62,780 nucleotides of DNA from Clostridia bacterium (lineage in GTDB: Bacteria > Bacillota > Clostridia > Peptostreptococcales > JAAYPU01), in the NCBI GenBank assembly GCA_016278615.1, contig JADQBM010000018.1, positions 1-62,780 of the forward strand, in the 5' to 3' direction. Made by a program: the position numbers and the translations under genes. The notes under the pieces are model-generated. The model searched no databases, was not told the DNA's origin, and worked only from the letters and a program-made list of their open reading frames with translations. Positions within the stretch are counted from its first letter, which is position 1. Every line of letters starts with the position of its first letter. This document shows, piece by piece, positions 1-8,432 of this stretch.

Positions 1-104
1 TACTTATTATTTATACAGCAAAAAGTTAAATTAAAATAATATCTATTATGAGCATGCCAAGATTATGTAAAATATAAATTCTAATTCGCCTAATCCATGC
101 TTTG

Positions 105-256
105 ACGTTTGGGAAACGGGGCAATATTGACACATATAATATTGAACAAGCTTCACATTATCCTCGCATAACAAAGTTTCCAACATGGACAAGAAAGCAG
201 AAGAATCTTCACGTCGGCAATACTAACACGTTAGGCGACAGATTATTATAGTGAAG
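105..256. repeat. Composite palindromic intergenic element (attC-like)
   Basis: The left half (105-163) is a copy of a spacer motif that recurs at 5013, 12031 and 12694. It is followed by a larger imperfect palindrome whose arms are 151-172 (CTTCAC...CATAAC) and 230-256 (GTTAGGC...GTGAAG). The inner part runs from GCATAAC (166-172) to GTTAGGC (230-236), 71 bp, and these two heptamers are complementary at 6 of 7 positions. A further GTTTCC lies 3 nt after the first heptamer and TACTAAC 2 nt before the second. That layout resembles the paired simple sites of integron attC. Function is inference. Confidence 0.5.
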
Positions 257-310
257 TATATAAGTAGGTTTGGTTTGAGATTAATTGGAAAGTTAAAAGG
301 TGATGATGAG

Positions 311-751
311 ATGAAAAAAATATCTGTAATATTAATTGCAGTTTTATTATTTATATTAATTGGGTGTAGTCAAGAAAATACTATCAATACTATAGAATCT
401 GATACATGGAAGAGTGTAGCTAATAAAGAATGGAGTAATTTAGATGTTTGGGCAGGAAGTGGACTTTACTTTCATGAAGAAGAGGGTATTGCTTATTGTA
501 CTTTTATGATTTATGGTAGCGGTGTTAGGGTTGCAGGGCATTATACGTCAATAGCTGATGTGAATGAAGAAGGTACAATCTTAATTTCATTACCTCAGGA
601 TATGTCAACTGGTTATTTAAGTGATATAGATACTGAGAATGTTGAATTAGTAGAAGTAGAATTAGTTGTTGGGGATAATTCGATTATGTTTGGTAATTAT
701 GAGTTTGAGGTTCATGAAGGTTTTAATAACTATGAATATATAATGTGGTAG
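311..751 (+). CDS. Small putative lipoprotein
   Basis: No family was recognised. The reading frame is open from a GTG at 251, but the ATG at 311 is preferred: it has an AAAGG box about 10 nt upstream and starts a textbook lipoprotein signal (two lysines, a hydrophobic run, lipobox LIGC with Cys about 19). The mature part, about 125 residues, is acidic and rich in valine, glycine and aromatic residues, as in small secreted beta-sheet proteins. The GTG at 251 falls inside the arm of the palindromic repeat upstream, another reason to reject it. The protein should be anchored to the outer face of the membrane. It is the first gene of the plus-strand accessory island. Confidence 0.7.
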   Translation: MKKISVILIAVLLFILIGCSQENTINTIESDTWKSVANKEWSNLDVWAGSGLYFHEEEGIAYCTFMIYGSGVRVAGHYTSIADVNEEGTILISLPQDMSTGYLSDIDTENVELVEVELVVGDNSIMFGNYEFEVHEGFNNYEYIMW

Positions 752-806
752 TTTCCGAATCGGTGGTTACTTTTGGTTTTAACTTTGGCGGGAGGAGGGA
801 TTTCAG

Positions 807-1061
807 GTGATAAAGGAAACATCGAAATATAAGGAAAATATTTTCTATTGCATTGGAATATTGGCTATTTTGTCGGTGTTTATTCTGTCCTACTCTGGAG
901 TGAAAGAAGGTTATTTTGAGATTTTTTTATTAGCAATTATAATCTCCCCCATGCTGGTTATTATGAAGCCTAAAAACATTCTAAAGATTGATTTTACCTT
1001 CGCAGTCCTTTTAGTCTTAATTATAGGTTTATACATTTGGTCTATGGGAGTACAAAGATAG
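807..1061 (+). CDS. Small three-helix membrane protein
   Basis: A GTG start is supported by a strong GGAGGAGG box at 791-798, 8 nt upstream. The 84-residue product has three hydrophobic stretches (roughly residues 13-30, 37-53 and 62-80) joined by short charged loops, so it is an integral membrane protein. No family or motif was recognised. It follows the lipoprotein gene by 55 nt and might be co-transcribed with it. It lacks any catalytic signature; function unknown. Confidence 0.6.
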   Translation: MIKETSKYKENIFYCIGILAILSVFILSYSGVKEGYFEIFLLAIIISPMLVIMKPKNILKIDFTFAVLLVLIIGLYIWSMGVQR

Positions 1062-1077
1062 ACCACCCTCTCATATT

Positions 1078-1239
1078 AATAATATTAGCCAAATACCTGA
1101 AGAATCGAGGGGTGGACAGTTTAGTTTTGAAAATCCGTTAAGATTACAACTCATGTTTGTTTATAGTACAATATCTATCTTAATATCACTATTAATGCGA
1201 ATTATTTTTTGTAAGTTTAAAATCCATAAGTCATTTTAA
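1078..1239 (+). pseudogene. Remnant of a small membrane protein
   Basis: An open frame without a proper start runs 1078-1239. Its last half starts at an internal ATG (1153) without a ribosome binding site and encodes a single hydrophobic helix followed by a basic tail. The pattern of glycines, a PLRLQLMF stretch, a helix and a basic end resembles the C-terminal third of the next gene (1380-1625; PFQLFMYVG then a basic end). It is probably a decayed relative. The rest of the 1062-1379 spacer has a GACGTTAGGGGACG motif (1256-1269) of the recurring intergenic element and nothing else I can identify. Confidence 0.3.
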
Positions 1240-1379
1240 AAGATTATTTCCGTGGACGTTAGGGGACGTAATAACAAAGACGAGGGAACAGAGACTTGTT
1301 TGACGAGCATAGATACTTGAAGACGCAAAAATTATGTACAATTAATGGATAGATTTATTATTAATTAGGGGGAGACTGC

Positions 1380-1625
1380 ATGGGAAGACTTTCATTTAAA
1401 AATTTTATACTTGATTTGTTATTGGGTATTGGGTTCCTTTTTGCATTTAGTCCAATAATTTTATACTGGTTTATTCATGGTGATTATGAGAGATATATAT
1501 GGATCATAAACGGACCCTATCCATTCAGCCATTTTGGTGGGGGACCTTTTCAGTTATTTATGTATGTAGGTTTATTTGTAGTTGGTGTAGTTTTGATTGC
1601 TATTTCAAGGTTTTTAAAAAGGTAG
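1380..1625 (+). CDS. Small two-helix membrane protein
   Basis: The ATG is 5 nt after an AGGGGGAG box. The 81-residue product has a helix at about residues 10-32, a polar aromatic loop with GDYERYIW and FGGGPF, and a second helix at about 55-76 that ends in basic residues. It is therefore a two-pass membrane protein with a loop that could be outside. No family was recognised. It sits 30 nt before the DUF1835-like gene and could be co-transcribed with it. Confidence 0.6.
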   Translation: MGRLSFKNFILDLLLGIGFLFAFSPIILYWFIHGDYERYIWIINGPYPFSHFGGGPFQLFMYVGLFVVGVVLIAISRFLKR

Positions 1626-1654
1626 TATAACTTTTATTATAGGTGGTGGTATAA

Positions 1655-2557
1655 ATGATTGAAGTTGTATTTAGCGATAGCACAAAAGGATCTATTAAGG
1701 TTGCTAAAAACTATAAAAAGGAAAAAATGATAAGTGGTGCTGCTATTGGTTATATAGGAGGGACACCACCAAGTATAAAAGAGCTTGAAGAACGTTTTGA
1801 AGGTGAGGCGTTAGGCGGAAACTCCAATGAAGTAATAGGTGTTTCATTAACCCTTGATATTGGAGATATTTCGAAAGGTGTTACAAGTGATGAACGTAAA
1901 AAAATTCTTTTTAAAATGTTAAAAAATCCATTAAATAATGGTGAGGAAGAAGATAATTTACTTGCAATGAAATGGGAAGAAAAACTAAATGATTTACAAA
2001 AGCTAATAAACCTTGCTCAAAACGGTGAGCATATTCGTATATGGTATAGCGATGCACCTTATTCCATCTGTGGTTTTTATTTTATAAATTCTATTTTAGA
2101 GAGTTATAATTGTTCAATATCAGCGATAAAACTACCTAAATATGAAATTAAGAAAAAAGATTCGGTTGTTTCTTATTCCTCTTGGGACGAAATTAATGCG
2201 GGAAAATTTTATAAATTTTTGTCACTTGAAACTGAAATTTCAAAGACTGAACAAAGATTCTTAGCATCAAGATGGAGAGAGCTTCAAAGAGAAAATGCTC
2301 TTATTCGTGCAGTTGTAAACGGAAAATTAACAAGTGTAAATGAAGATTTTTATGATTATTTTATTCGAATAAATTTACCAGACACAGAGTTTGTTGTGGC
2401 ACGTCTTATAGGGAAGGTGCTCTCAACATATCAGTTTGGTATTGGTGATTGGTGGATTGAACAACGGATAAGATACATGATTTCAAAAGGAGAATTGGAA
2501 ATTGTTTTAGATAATGAATTCGATTATCACAAGGTATTGAAAAAATCTAGTTTATAG
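1655..2557 (+). CDS. DUF1835/DUF3658-like protein
   Basis: The N-terminus (IEVVFSDSTKGSIKVAK) is characteristic of the DUF1835 family of Firmicutes, and the C-terminal half, with its long basic helix region (TEQRFLASRWRELQRENALIRAVVNGKL), matches the layout of the associated DUF3658. At 300 residues the gene has the usual length. The middle carries WYSDAPYSICGFYFI, the typical helix-rich centre of the family. No biochemical role is known to me; the protein is cytoplasmic. Start is ATG after GGTGG. The gene is a typical accessory-region single, probably mobile. Confidence 0.7.
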   Translation: MIEVVFSDSTKGSIKVAKNYKKEKMISGAAIGYIGGTPPSIKELEERFEGEALGGNSNEVIGVSLTLDIGDISKGVTSDERKKILFKMLKNPLNNGEEEDNLLAMKWEEKLNDLQKLINLAQNGEHIRIWYSDAPYSICGFYFINSILESYNCSISAIKLPKYEIKKKDSVVSYSSWDEINAGKFYKFLSLETEISKTEQRFLASRWRELQRENALIRAVVNGKLTSVNEDFYDYFIRINLPDTEFVVARLIGKVLSTYQFGIGDWWIEQRIRYMISKGELEIVLDNEFDYHKVLKKSSL

Positions 2558-2875
2558 CAAAGATAGTGAACATTAGAAATTACTTTAGCATAATTAAATG
2601 GAGAAAATTATGAAATTAGTTACATTGGTTGAAAATAAAACTGAATCAGAAAAATTAAGAAACAAGCATGGATTATCATTTTATATTGAATCAAATGAGG
2701 TTAAAATAATTTTTGATACTGGTCCTGATGATACTTTTTTAAAAAATGCTAATAAACTTGGAATTGAAGTTTCAGATGTAGATTTTTTAATAATATCACA
2801 TGGACATGTTGATCATGGTGGGGGAATTGAAACTTTTATTAAATATAACCATAAAGCTAGAATTATTATGAGCAG

Positions 2876-4436
2876 AGTCAAGTCCTAAAAAGTGTGTAAA
2901 TTTCCTCGGTATTACTTTTATCCATGTACAAAGCATAATCACTAAGCGTTTATGCCGCGAAAGGTTGTTGATAGTGAGTGCCTACATGGTAAACTGATAC
3001 GTTAAGGCATCATTCTGCCAAAGTATATATTTCTGCTAAAGCCAAAGGTGATGCCGCTGTGATGCCTCTGTATCCATGTTGGCCGAGGCTCGCTGTCAAC
3101 AACACCGTGGAATAAATGCGGCTTTAAGCAGCAGTAGTTTCTTTTGAAGCTTCTTTTAGAGTTTGATAGTAAAGGTCCATCTCGAAGTACTTGCGCTCGG
3201 TTCTCCATCTTTCATCTAATTCTATAAGAAGAGCGCCCATTAAACGAATGACAGATTGTTCATTAGGAAATATTCTTATGACTCTTTCTCGCCGACGGAT
3301 TTCCTGGTTAAGCCTTTCAACTCCGTTGGTAGTACGAAGCCGTTTACGGTATTTTAGTGGTAAAGTTAAAACTGAAGTAATATCATCAAATGCTTCATCT
3401 AAGAGACAGACTGCTTTTGGTGCTTTAGCTTCATATTTTTGTATAAGCTGGTCTCTAGCGGCTCTTGCACTTGTAACATCAACCGCTTCGTAAAGTTGAC
3501 GCAAATCTTCTTTTAAAGCTGGTTGAAGCAACTTCGGCGTATGATCCAGTATGTTTCTAGAAAAATGAGTTTGACATCTTTGCCAACTAGCGCCTTGAAA
3601 ATGTTTTTTAATAGCAGATACCAGCCCTTTATGGTTGTCAGAGCTGACTAGATGGACATCTTTTAGTCCTCTATCTATCAGAGAACCAAAGAGCTCACCC
3701 CAACTGGTCTCGGATTCGCTGTTTGCTACATGAAACCCTATGATCTCGCGATGCCCTGTTTCACTGATGCCAAGGGCAATTAAAAGGCCTTTGGATTGCA
3801 CACGGCCATTCTCACGCACCTTTAGATATATGGCATCCACCATTAAAAACGGATAATGATTTTCCAATGGTCTTGTTCTAAAGTCGTGCACCAAAGGATC
3901 TAGCTTTTGACAAAGAGCTGAAACCGTAGATTTGGAAAATTTCTTGCCACAAAGTTCTTCAGTGATGGTTTTTACTTTGCGGGTAGATACACCGTTTACT
4001 ACCATTTCCATCAGGGCGAGTACCAATGCCTGCTCGCTACGCTGATAGCGTTCAAAGAGTTCTGTACTGAATTCTCCGTTACGATGGTGTGGTACTCTAA
4101 GTGTCATAGTTCCAATACGGGTTGTTAAATCTCGTTCCCTAAAACCATTGCGATAAGCAGTTCTATCTTCTGTTCTTTCGTACGGTTTAGCACCTAGCTG
4201 CTCGCTTGATTGCATTAGTAATACTTGATTGAAAATTGCTTCAAGCAAATTGGAAAATGCTTCATCTCGGCTATCTTTTGTAAAAAGTCCGTGCAAAAGT
4301 TCTGTGTCCAGTGTAATATTTAATTGAGCCATTTGTTCATCACCTCGATTATTTATTTGTTTGGTCACTTATATTTTAACCGAGGTTTGAGCTTTTGGCT
4401 CGTATTTTCTTTTTACACCATTATATGGACTTTATC
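2876..4436 (-). mobile_element. Complete IS256-family insertion sequence
   Basis: The element is bounded by 9-bp target duplications TATGAGCAG at 2867-2875 and 4437-4445. Its ends are imperfect inverted repeats: the left starts AGTCAAGTCCTAAAAAGTG and the right, read on the minus strand, starts GATAAAGTCCATATAATGG, sharing AAGTCC and GTGTAAA. Length is 1561 bp, with one full transposase gene on the minus strand. Both ends, the intact gene and clean duplications indicate a recent and possibly active copy. Confidence 0.9.
3124..4332 (-). CDS. IS256-family (mutator-type) transposase
   Basis: The protein of about 402 residues catalyses DDE cut/copy-type transposition of the surrounding element. 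The catalytic aspartates sit in FLMVDAIYLKV and LVSSDNHKGL, and the glutamate in GVERLNQEIRRRERVIRIFP, with the family C-H signature (RCQTHFSRN) between them. The start chosen is the ATG at 4332, preceded by GAGGTGA; the frame stays open 12 codons further but without a box. The gene is full length. It interrupts the metallo-beta-lactamase-fold gene in antisense orientation. Confidence 0.95.
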   Translation of the reverse strand: MAQLNITLDTELLHGLFTKDSRDEAFSNLLEAIFNQVLLMQSSEQLGAKPYERTEDRTAYRNGFRERDLTTRIGTMTLRVPHHRNGEFSTELFERYQRSEQALVLALMEMVVNGVSTRKVKTITEELCGKKFSKSTVSALCQKLDPLVHDFRTRPLENHYPFLMVDAIYLKVRENGRVQSKGLLIALGISETGHREIIGFHVANSESETSWGELFGSLIDRGLKDVHLVSSDNHKGLVSAIKKHFQGASWQRCQTHFSRNILDHTPKLLQPALKEDLRQLYEAVDVTSARAARDQLIQKYEAKAPKAVCLLDEAFDDITSVLTLPLKYRKRLRTTNGVERLNQEIRRRERVIRIFPNEQSVIRLMGALLIELDERWRTERKYFEMDLYYQTLKEASKETTAA

Positions 4437-5012
4437 TATGAGCAGGTATGCTTTAGATAGATATTATACTAGGTTTTTAAAATTGATGAAATTTAATATT
4501 GGTTTAAATCCAGAATTGAAGAGTAGTAAAAGGATTGAATTTATTGAAGGGATAGAGAATTTAAAAAATGGTCTGTTACTATTTGATGGGGTTAATGCAA
4601 AGAAATTATATCCTAAATCTAATAGCAATTTGTTAAAGAAAGCCGATGAAAATTTTACAGAAGATGACTTTAAACATGAGATTAATTTAATAATTTCAGA
4701 AGAAGAAAGAATAATACTTATTTGTGGTTGTGCTCATAAAGGTATAATTAATATAATTGAGAAGGCTCAAAGAGTAATTAAAAGAGATATTAATGTAGTC
4801 GTTGGTGGGATGCATCTTTATAATCCAATTACAAAAAGATGTGAAAGCAATGAATTTATTGAAGCGTTAGGGGACATTTTATTAAAAAATAAAGTTGATC
4901 ATTATTACACCTGTCATTGTACAGGAGAAAAAGCTTATAAACTTCTTAATATGAAATTAAAAGGTCAAATTAATTATTTAAAAACGGGTAGTATTATTGA
5001 AATTTAGTAAGT

Positions 5013-5060
5013 AGGGACAGTTGGGATGGAGCATTCTTTCACAAGCTTCCCATTATCCAT
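5013..5060 (+). repeat. Copy of the island's intergenic element
   Basis: GGGACAGTTGGGATGGAGC, a shortened loop, then AAGCTTCCCATTATCCAT. The two arms match those of the elements at 105, 12031 and 12694; the AATATTGACACATAT loop has been lost. Confidence 0.5.
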
Positions 5061-5074
5061 ATTGTATTTTACCC

Positions 5075-5102
5075 AAAGAGACACAATCTTGTGTGTCTCT
5101 TT
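5075..5102. terminator. Stem-loop between convergent genes
   Basis: Inverted repeat AGAGACACA / TGTGTCTCT flanked by AAA and TTT lies between the end of the plus-strand hydrolase gene and the end of the minus-strand recombinase. It probably terminates both; T-runs are short, so efficiency is uncertain. Confidence 0.5.
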
Positions 5103-5105
5103 GAT

Positions 5106-6041
5106 TCAGCTAAACATCATTGCAAGGGGGTTAGAGTTTACCGCTGCTTGTAATTGAGATTCGTCGATGTGAGTATAAATCTCTGTAGTAGCTACACTTT
5201 CATGCCCTAATATTTGCTGAAGAGATCGCAAATCAACTCTTCCGTATTTATACATTAATGTAGCTGATGTATGACGAAGTTTATGTGCTGATATAGTAGA
5301 AGATTCTAATCCAGCAAGTTGTACATATTTCTTCACAACATTTTGCAGTGCTCTTGAGGTAATTCGTTTTTTGTTTCTGGAGACAAAAAGTGCCTTAGTA
5401 GGAACGTCAATAGTATTTCTTACTTGCATCCAAGTGCTAATCGAATTTTTAGCAGCTGGTGTAAGAAAAATTTTACGCTCTTTATTACCTTTTCCTACCA
5501 CAGATAAAATATCTGTATTAATTTGGTCTATGTTAAGGCTGGCAAGTTCTGATAATCTTAAGGCACAATTCAAAAATATAGTAATGATACAATGATCCCT
5601 AGGAGATGATTTACATACAAGCAGTAAACGCACAGATTCTTCTAAAGTAAGATATTTTGGGTTCCGTTTAGGAAGTTTTGGGGTTTCAAGTTCTTCAGCA
5701 ATATTATTATCTATTAAGTGTGCTTTTGTTTTGAGATACTTCCAAAACTGTCGTAAAGAAACAATTTTTCTGGCTCGAGTCCCTGCGGATGAGAGCAGGT
5801 TTATTTGGCAATGGGATATAAATGAATACATGTCATTAAGAGTAATGGATTTGATAAAGCCAATATCGGCGAATACAAAGTTTTTATTTTCAATTGATTG
5901 GTTTCTTGTCTCCATTACATACTTGAAGAATGTCAATATATCGGTTCGATATTCCAAGATTGTGTTTTCACTGCGGCCTTTAATAACTGTAAGATAACCT
6001 AGGTATTGTTCTAATAGTGTACATGTTTTATTTAACTGCAT
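5106..6041 (-). CDS. Tyrosine recombinase, XerC/XerD-like
   Basis: A 311-residue site-specific recombinase. The N-terminal SAM-like DNA-binding domain covers about residues 5-110 and the catalytic domain follows. The active-site residues are present in order: Arg in NCALRLSEL, Lys in VVGKGNKERK, HKLRH, LGHES and the Tyr nucleophile in TTEIYTH. The C-terminus NPLAMMF is typical of clostridial Xer-like proteins. It has no insertion of the kind that defines integron integrases (IntI) between the Lys and HxLRH boxes. The ATG follows AAAGGAGTG. It is oriented against the plus-strand cassette-like genes and is the obvious candidate to act on the palindromic spacers, but a phage- or transposon-type role is equally possible. 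Confidence 0.85.
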   Translation of the reverse strand: MQLNKTCTLLEQYLGYLTVIKGRSENTILEYRTDILTFFKYVMETRNQSIENKNFVFADIGFIKSITLNDMYSFISHCQINLLSSAGTRARKIVSLRQFWKYLKTKAHLIDNNIAEELETPKLPKRNPKYLTLEESVRLLLVCKSSPRDHCIITIFLNCALRLSELASLNIDQINTDILSVVGKGNKERKIFLTPAAKNSISTWMQVRNTIDVPTKALFVSRNKKRITSRALQNVVKKYVQLAGLESSTISAHKLRHTSATLMYKYGRVDLRSLQQILGHESVATTEIYTHIDESQLQAAVNSNPLAMMFS

Positions 6042-6410
6042 TTTGAATCACTCCTTTTCTTGAGTATTATGCAGATTAATATAGAAATTAACAATTAGAA
6101 TAATAATGGAATAGTAAATTGTTGGAGATGCTTATGAGAGTAAAAAGGCAGATAGGGACGTTGACTGACTTTTCATGTTATAAAAAAAGCCAAAGAGAAA
6201 AGCTCTATTAATGATTCTAACAATAAATCAGAAATGGGATGGGGAAGAGGTAATTATAACGGGTACAACGTGTAAATAGTCGCCGTCCTTATCTGGTCTA
6301 TTTATCCAAGAGATGAACCCTGGTTATGCTAACTTCTTATATAATTGATCCAGAGGTAAATCTTAATCAAAAGATTTTCCTTATCAAATTTTAAGCCAAA
6401 TATAAAGGAT
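6042..6410. other. Spacer between recombinase and next operon
   Basis: No gene was found here. It holds AGGGACGTTGACTGAC near 6153-6168, related to the GACGTTRGG cores of the recurring element, and a GGTTATGCTAAC palindrome near 6322. If the recombinase and the spacer elements form one system, this is where a primary attachment site would be expected. I see nothing decisive. Confidence 0.3.
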
Positions 6411-6457
6411 ACATTAATACATTAATAATTGACATTAATGTATTATTCATATATAGT
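6411..6457 (+). promoter_or_regulatory. SigmaA-type promoter inside a perfect palindrome
   Basis: TTGACA (6429-6434) and TATAGT (6452-6457) are 17 bp apart. A perfect 12-bp inverted repeat, TAATACATTAAT (6415-6426) and ATTAATGTATTA (6434-6445), brackets the -35 box. The octamer ACATTAAT also occurs three times directly (6411, 6419, 6432). This is the arrangement of a repressor operator. It sits 30 nt before the gene at 6488, whose product could be the autoregulator (inference). Confidence 0.6.
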
Positions 6458-6487
6458 AAACATATCCAATAGAGGGAGGTGTATATT

Positions 6488-7015
6488 ATGAAACAAATCT
6501 TTCAATTGAGACTAGTGTTAAAACATCCAAATGATAGTAAAACATCAGATAACGGTTTAATAGATCGCAAGCAAGAATTAAATGAAGCTGTGGAAGAGTT
6601 CAATCTAAAGTTTGGATATAAAAAAATAGTAGAAATATTGGAAATATCACAGAAAAGTATTCTGATGATTTTTGAAATTGAGCAGGAAGTTTCTATAAGA
6701 AATCCAGGTAAAGAGCTTTCTGCTTTAAGCAAGATTCTATACCATAAGAAGGGCTGGGGTGTTTTTTCAGCAGTTGAAGGTCGCTTATTCACTGTTGCTG
6801 ATTGCGCTGAAATAACAGAATATAAGAAAAACAACTTTCATTTGGGAGATGAGGACATCCTAAAAAGTGCTCGAAAAATATCCGATCAAGAAATGATAAA
6901 ATATTTAAATTTTATTCTTGAGGTACAGGAAAAAGGTAAGCCAGATACCATTGAAAAGCGAAAAGAAGCAATAATGAAAATCAAATATATTATTGCTGAT
7001 TGCCTTGATATGTAA
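6488..7015 (+). CDS. Hypothetical protein, first gene of the 6.5-12 kb cluster
   Basis: No family was recognised. The start ATG is 8 nt after GGGAGG; a GTG three codons earlier is less well placed. The 175-residue protein is soluble and alpha/beta-like, with a central region (about 55-115) containing hydrophobic strands and VFSAVEGRLFTVADCAEI. The C-terminus is a charged helix (residues 130-175). The palindromic promoter lies immediately upstream, and 200 nt of empty sequence separates it from the PD-(D/E)XK-like gene. It may be a regulator or an immunity-like component; nothing in the sequence decides this. Confidence 0.6.
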   Translation: MKQIFQLRLVLKHPNDSKTSDNGLIDRKQELNEAVEEFNLKFGYKKIVEILEISQKSILMIFEIEQEVSIRNPGKELSALSKILYHKKGWGVFSAVEGRLFTVADCAEITEYKKNNFHLGDEDILKSARKISDQEMIKYLNFILEVQEKGKPDTIEKRKEAIMKIKYIIADCLDM

Positions 7016-7216
7016 ATACAAGAATGAATTTGCACTTAATTATGTGTATTGTTAATAAATCATAGATACTTTAAAGAAATAATAATTGGCTTTAATTACT
7101 AATGAGGACATATTGCTATTATAGTTATTTAATTAGCACCTTGAAAATTATATTTTATTATTAAAGCCGAAAGCCCTGCTATAAATGTCCTTACATATTT
7201 AAAAGGGGGGATTATA

Positions 7217-8407
7217 ATGAGTTATTCTAAGCAAGAAACGATTAAAATGGTTATGGAAAGTATTAAAGAGCCTAAATGGATATATAAAGGTGGTTTTATA
7301 AACTACAGAGGGAAGACTTCTGACAGTAGAGAGTATTATACAGAAGTAACAGCAAAAGAATTATTGAATAATAATATCTTAGGACTTTTACAGAGTATAC
7401 ACGAAATAGTACGAGCATCAGGGTATAGAACTAATAGTCATGACGGAGTCGTTTCTACAGGAATTGCTCCAGGAAGCAGCAATAGAATTGAAGAAAGATA
7501 TGCATTAAATATGTACAATAAAAGCAAAGATGGCATTAATTTTGATGAAATCGGTACGATAATTGATTACCAAATTCCGTTGAAAAATTCAAAAGCTGAT
7601 CTTGGCTTAGGAAAAATTGACTTAATTTCAAAGACTCAGGACTATATATGGCTCCATGAGTTAAAAATAGGGAAAAATAAAGAAACATTGCTGAGGTGTG
7701 TTTTGGAAATAGCCACATACTATCAACTATTATCTAAAAGTACCTTTATTAACAGTTACTCAGAATTTAAAGGATATACTGTTGATAAAATAAAAAAAGG
7801 TATACTTATTCAAAAGGGTTCAAGCCAAGCAGAAGAGTTAGAAGAGATGAAAAGTGGTAAAAGGGAGCACCTTTACGATCTGATGAAAATATTGGATGTT
7901 GAGGCTTTTATTATCGAAGAAGCAGATCAGCATTTGACTATACATAAGGGAATTAGTGAAATTGAAAGTCTACAGAAGATGGTCAATAGACTTAAGAGCT
8001 ATTCATTTTGTACAATAGACGAATATCTAGGAATGGTTGCGGGCGGTGAGATAGTAAAAAAGGAAAATCTAGTTGATGATATACAATTTCAGTTAGAAAA
8101 CCCAAGTCACCCTTTGGCTTCAGATTTCAGATTTGGGCGGATTAAGTATGCAGATCAAATACGTGATAAAGCAAAGAAAATGAAAGAGAACATTCCTGAT
8201 GAAACACTTTTGAATATTCACGAAATTCTTTTTGACTGTTGCGCAGCTGTGAGGTTATCAATTGCACAGGCGCTGTCTTATATTGGAACAGAAGCTTCAA
8301 TACCATATTTGAAAAGACTCTTGGATGAAGAGCCTGAGTCTAAAATGGTGAGAGAAGGCACCCGAGAAGCCTTGTCAGAATGTATAACCAGAACCACCGT
8401 TCAATAA
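7217..8407 (+). CDS. PD-(D/E)XK-like nuclease with C-terminal HEAT-like repeats
   Basis: A 396-residue protein with a strong AGGGGGGA box. Residues 115-165 read as a restriction-endonuclease core: an acidic strand with D135 (GKIDLIS), then E148-x-K150 (WLHELKIGK), then a helix RCVLEIATYYQLL; E92/E93 lie on a preceding helix. Residues about 335-390 form HEAT-like helical pairs (VRLSIAQALSYIGTEASIPYLKRLLDEE is the clearest stretch, here shown only in part by motif VRLSIAQALSYIG). I do not recognise a named family. A 25-nt gap to the WG-repeat gene indicates co-transcription. A DNA-cutting role, for example in defence, is inference from the fold motif and the neighbours. Confidence 0.6.
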   Translation: MSYSKQETIKMVMESIKEPKWIYKGGFINYRGKTSDSREYYTEVTAKELLNNNILGLLQSIHEIVRASGYRTNSHDGVVSTGIAPGSSNRIEERYALNMYNKSKDGINFDEIGTIIDYQIPLKNSKADLGLGKIDLISKTQDYIWLHELKIGKNKETLLRCVLEIATYYQLLSKSTFINSYSEFKGYTVDKIKKGILIQKGSSQAEELEEMKSGKREHLYDLMKILDVEAFIIEEADQHLTIHKGISEIESLQKMVNRLKSYSFCTIDEYLGMVAGGEIVKKENLVDDIQFQLENPSHPLASDFRFGRIKYADQIRDKAKKMKENIPDETLLNIHEILFDCCAAVRLSIAQALSYIGTEASIPYLKRLLDEEPESKMVREGTREALSECITRTTVQ

Positions 8408-8432
8408 ATTTATATATCAGTGATAAAGGGGA

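Larger units (their letters stand above)
2610..5007 (+). pseudogene. Metallo-beta-lactamase-fold hydrolase, split by IS256-type insertion
   Basis: Two halves of one gene flank an insertion element. The 5' half (2610-2875) has a GGAGA box before its ATG and the zinc motif SHGHVDHGGG. The 3' half (4446-5007) supplies later metal-ligand regions: CGCAHKG, GGMHLY and HYYTCHCTG. Removing 2876-4436 plus one copy of the 9-bp repeat TATGAGCAG joins the halves in frame (residues ...IIMSR YALDRYY...), giving about 270 residues. The family is the MBL-fold group often labelled dihydropterin/beta-ribofuranosylaminobenzene phosphate synthase-like; the substrate is not predictable. The insertion appears recent because both halves are otherwise open. 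Confidence 0.8.

Noticed and set aside
3002-3208. Short minus-strand frame at the left end of the IS256-type element
   Set aside because: It overlaps the transposase 3' end in another frame and reads non-coding terminal sequence of the element.
5106-6041. Calling the recombinase an integron integrase
   Set aside because: The IntI-specific segment between the Lys and HxLRH boxes is absent; a Xer-type label is what the sequence supports, so the integron idea is kept only as a hypothesis.
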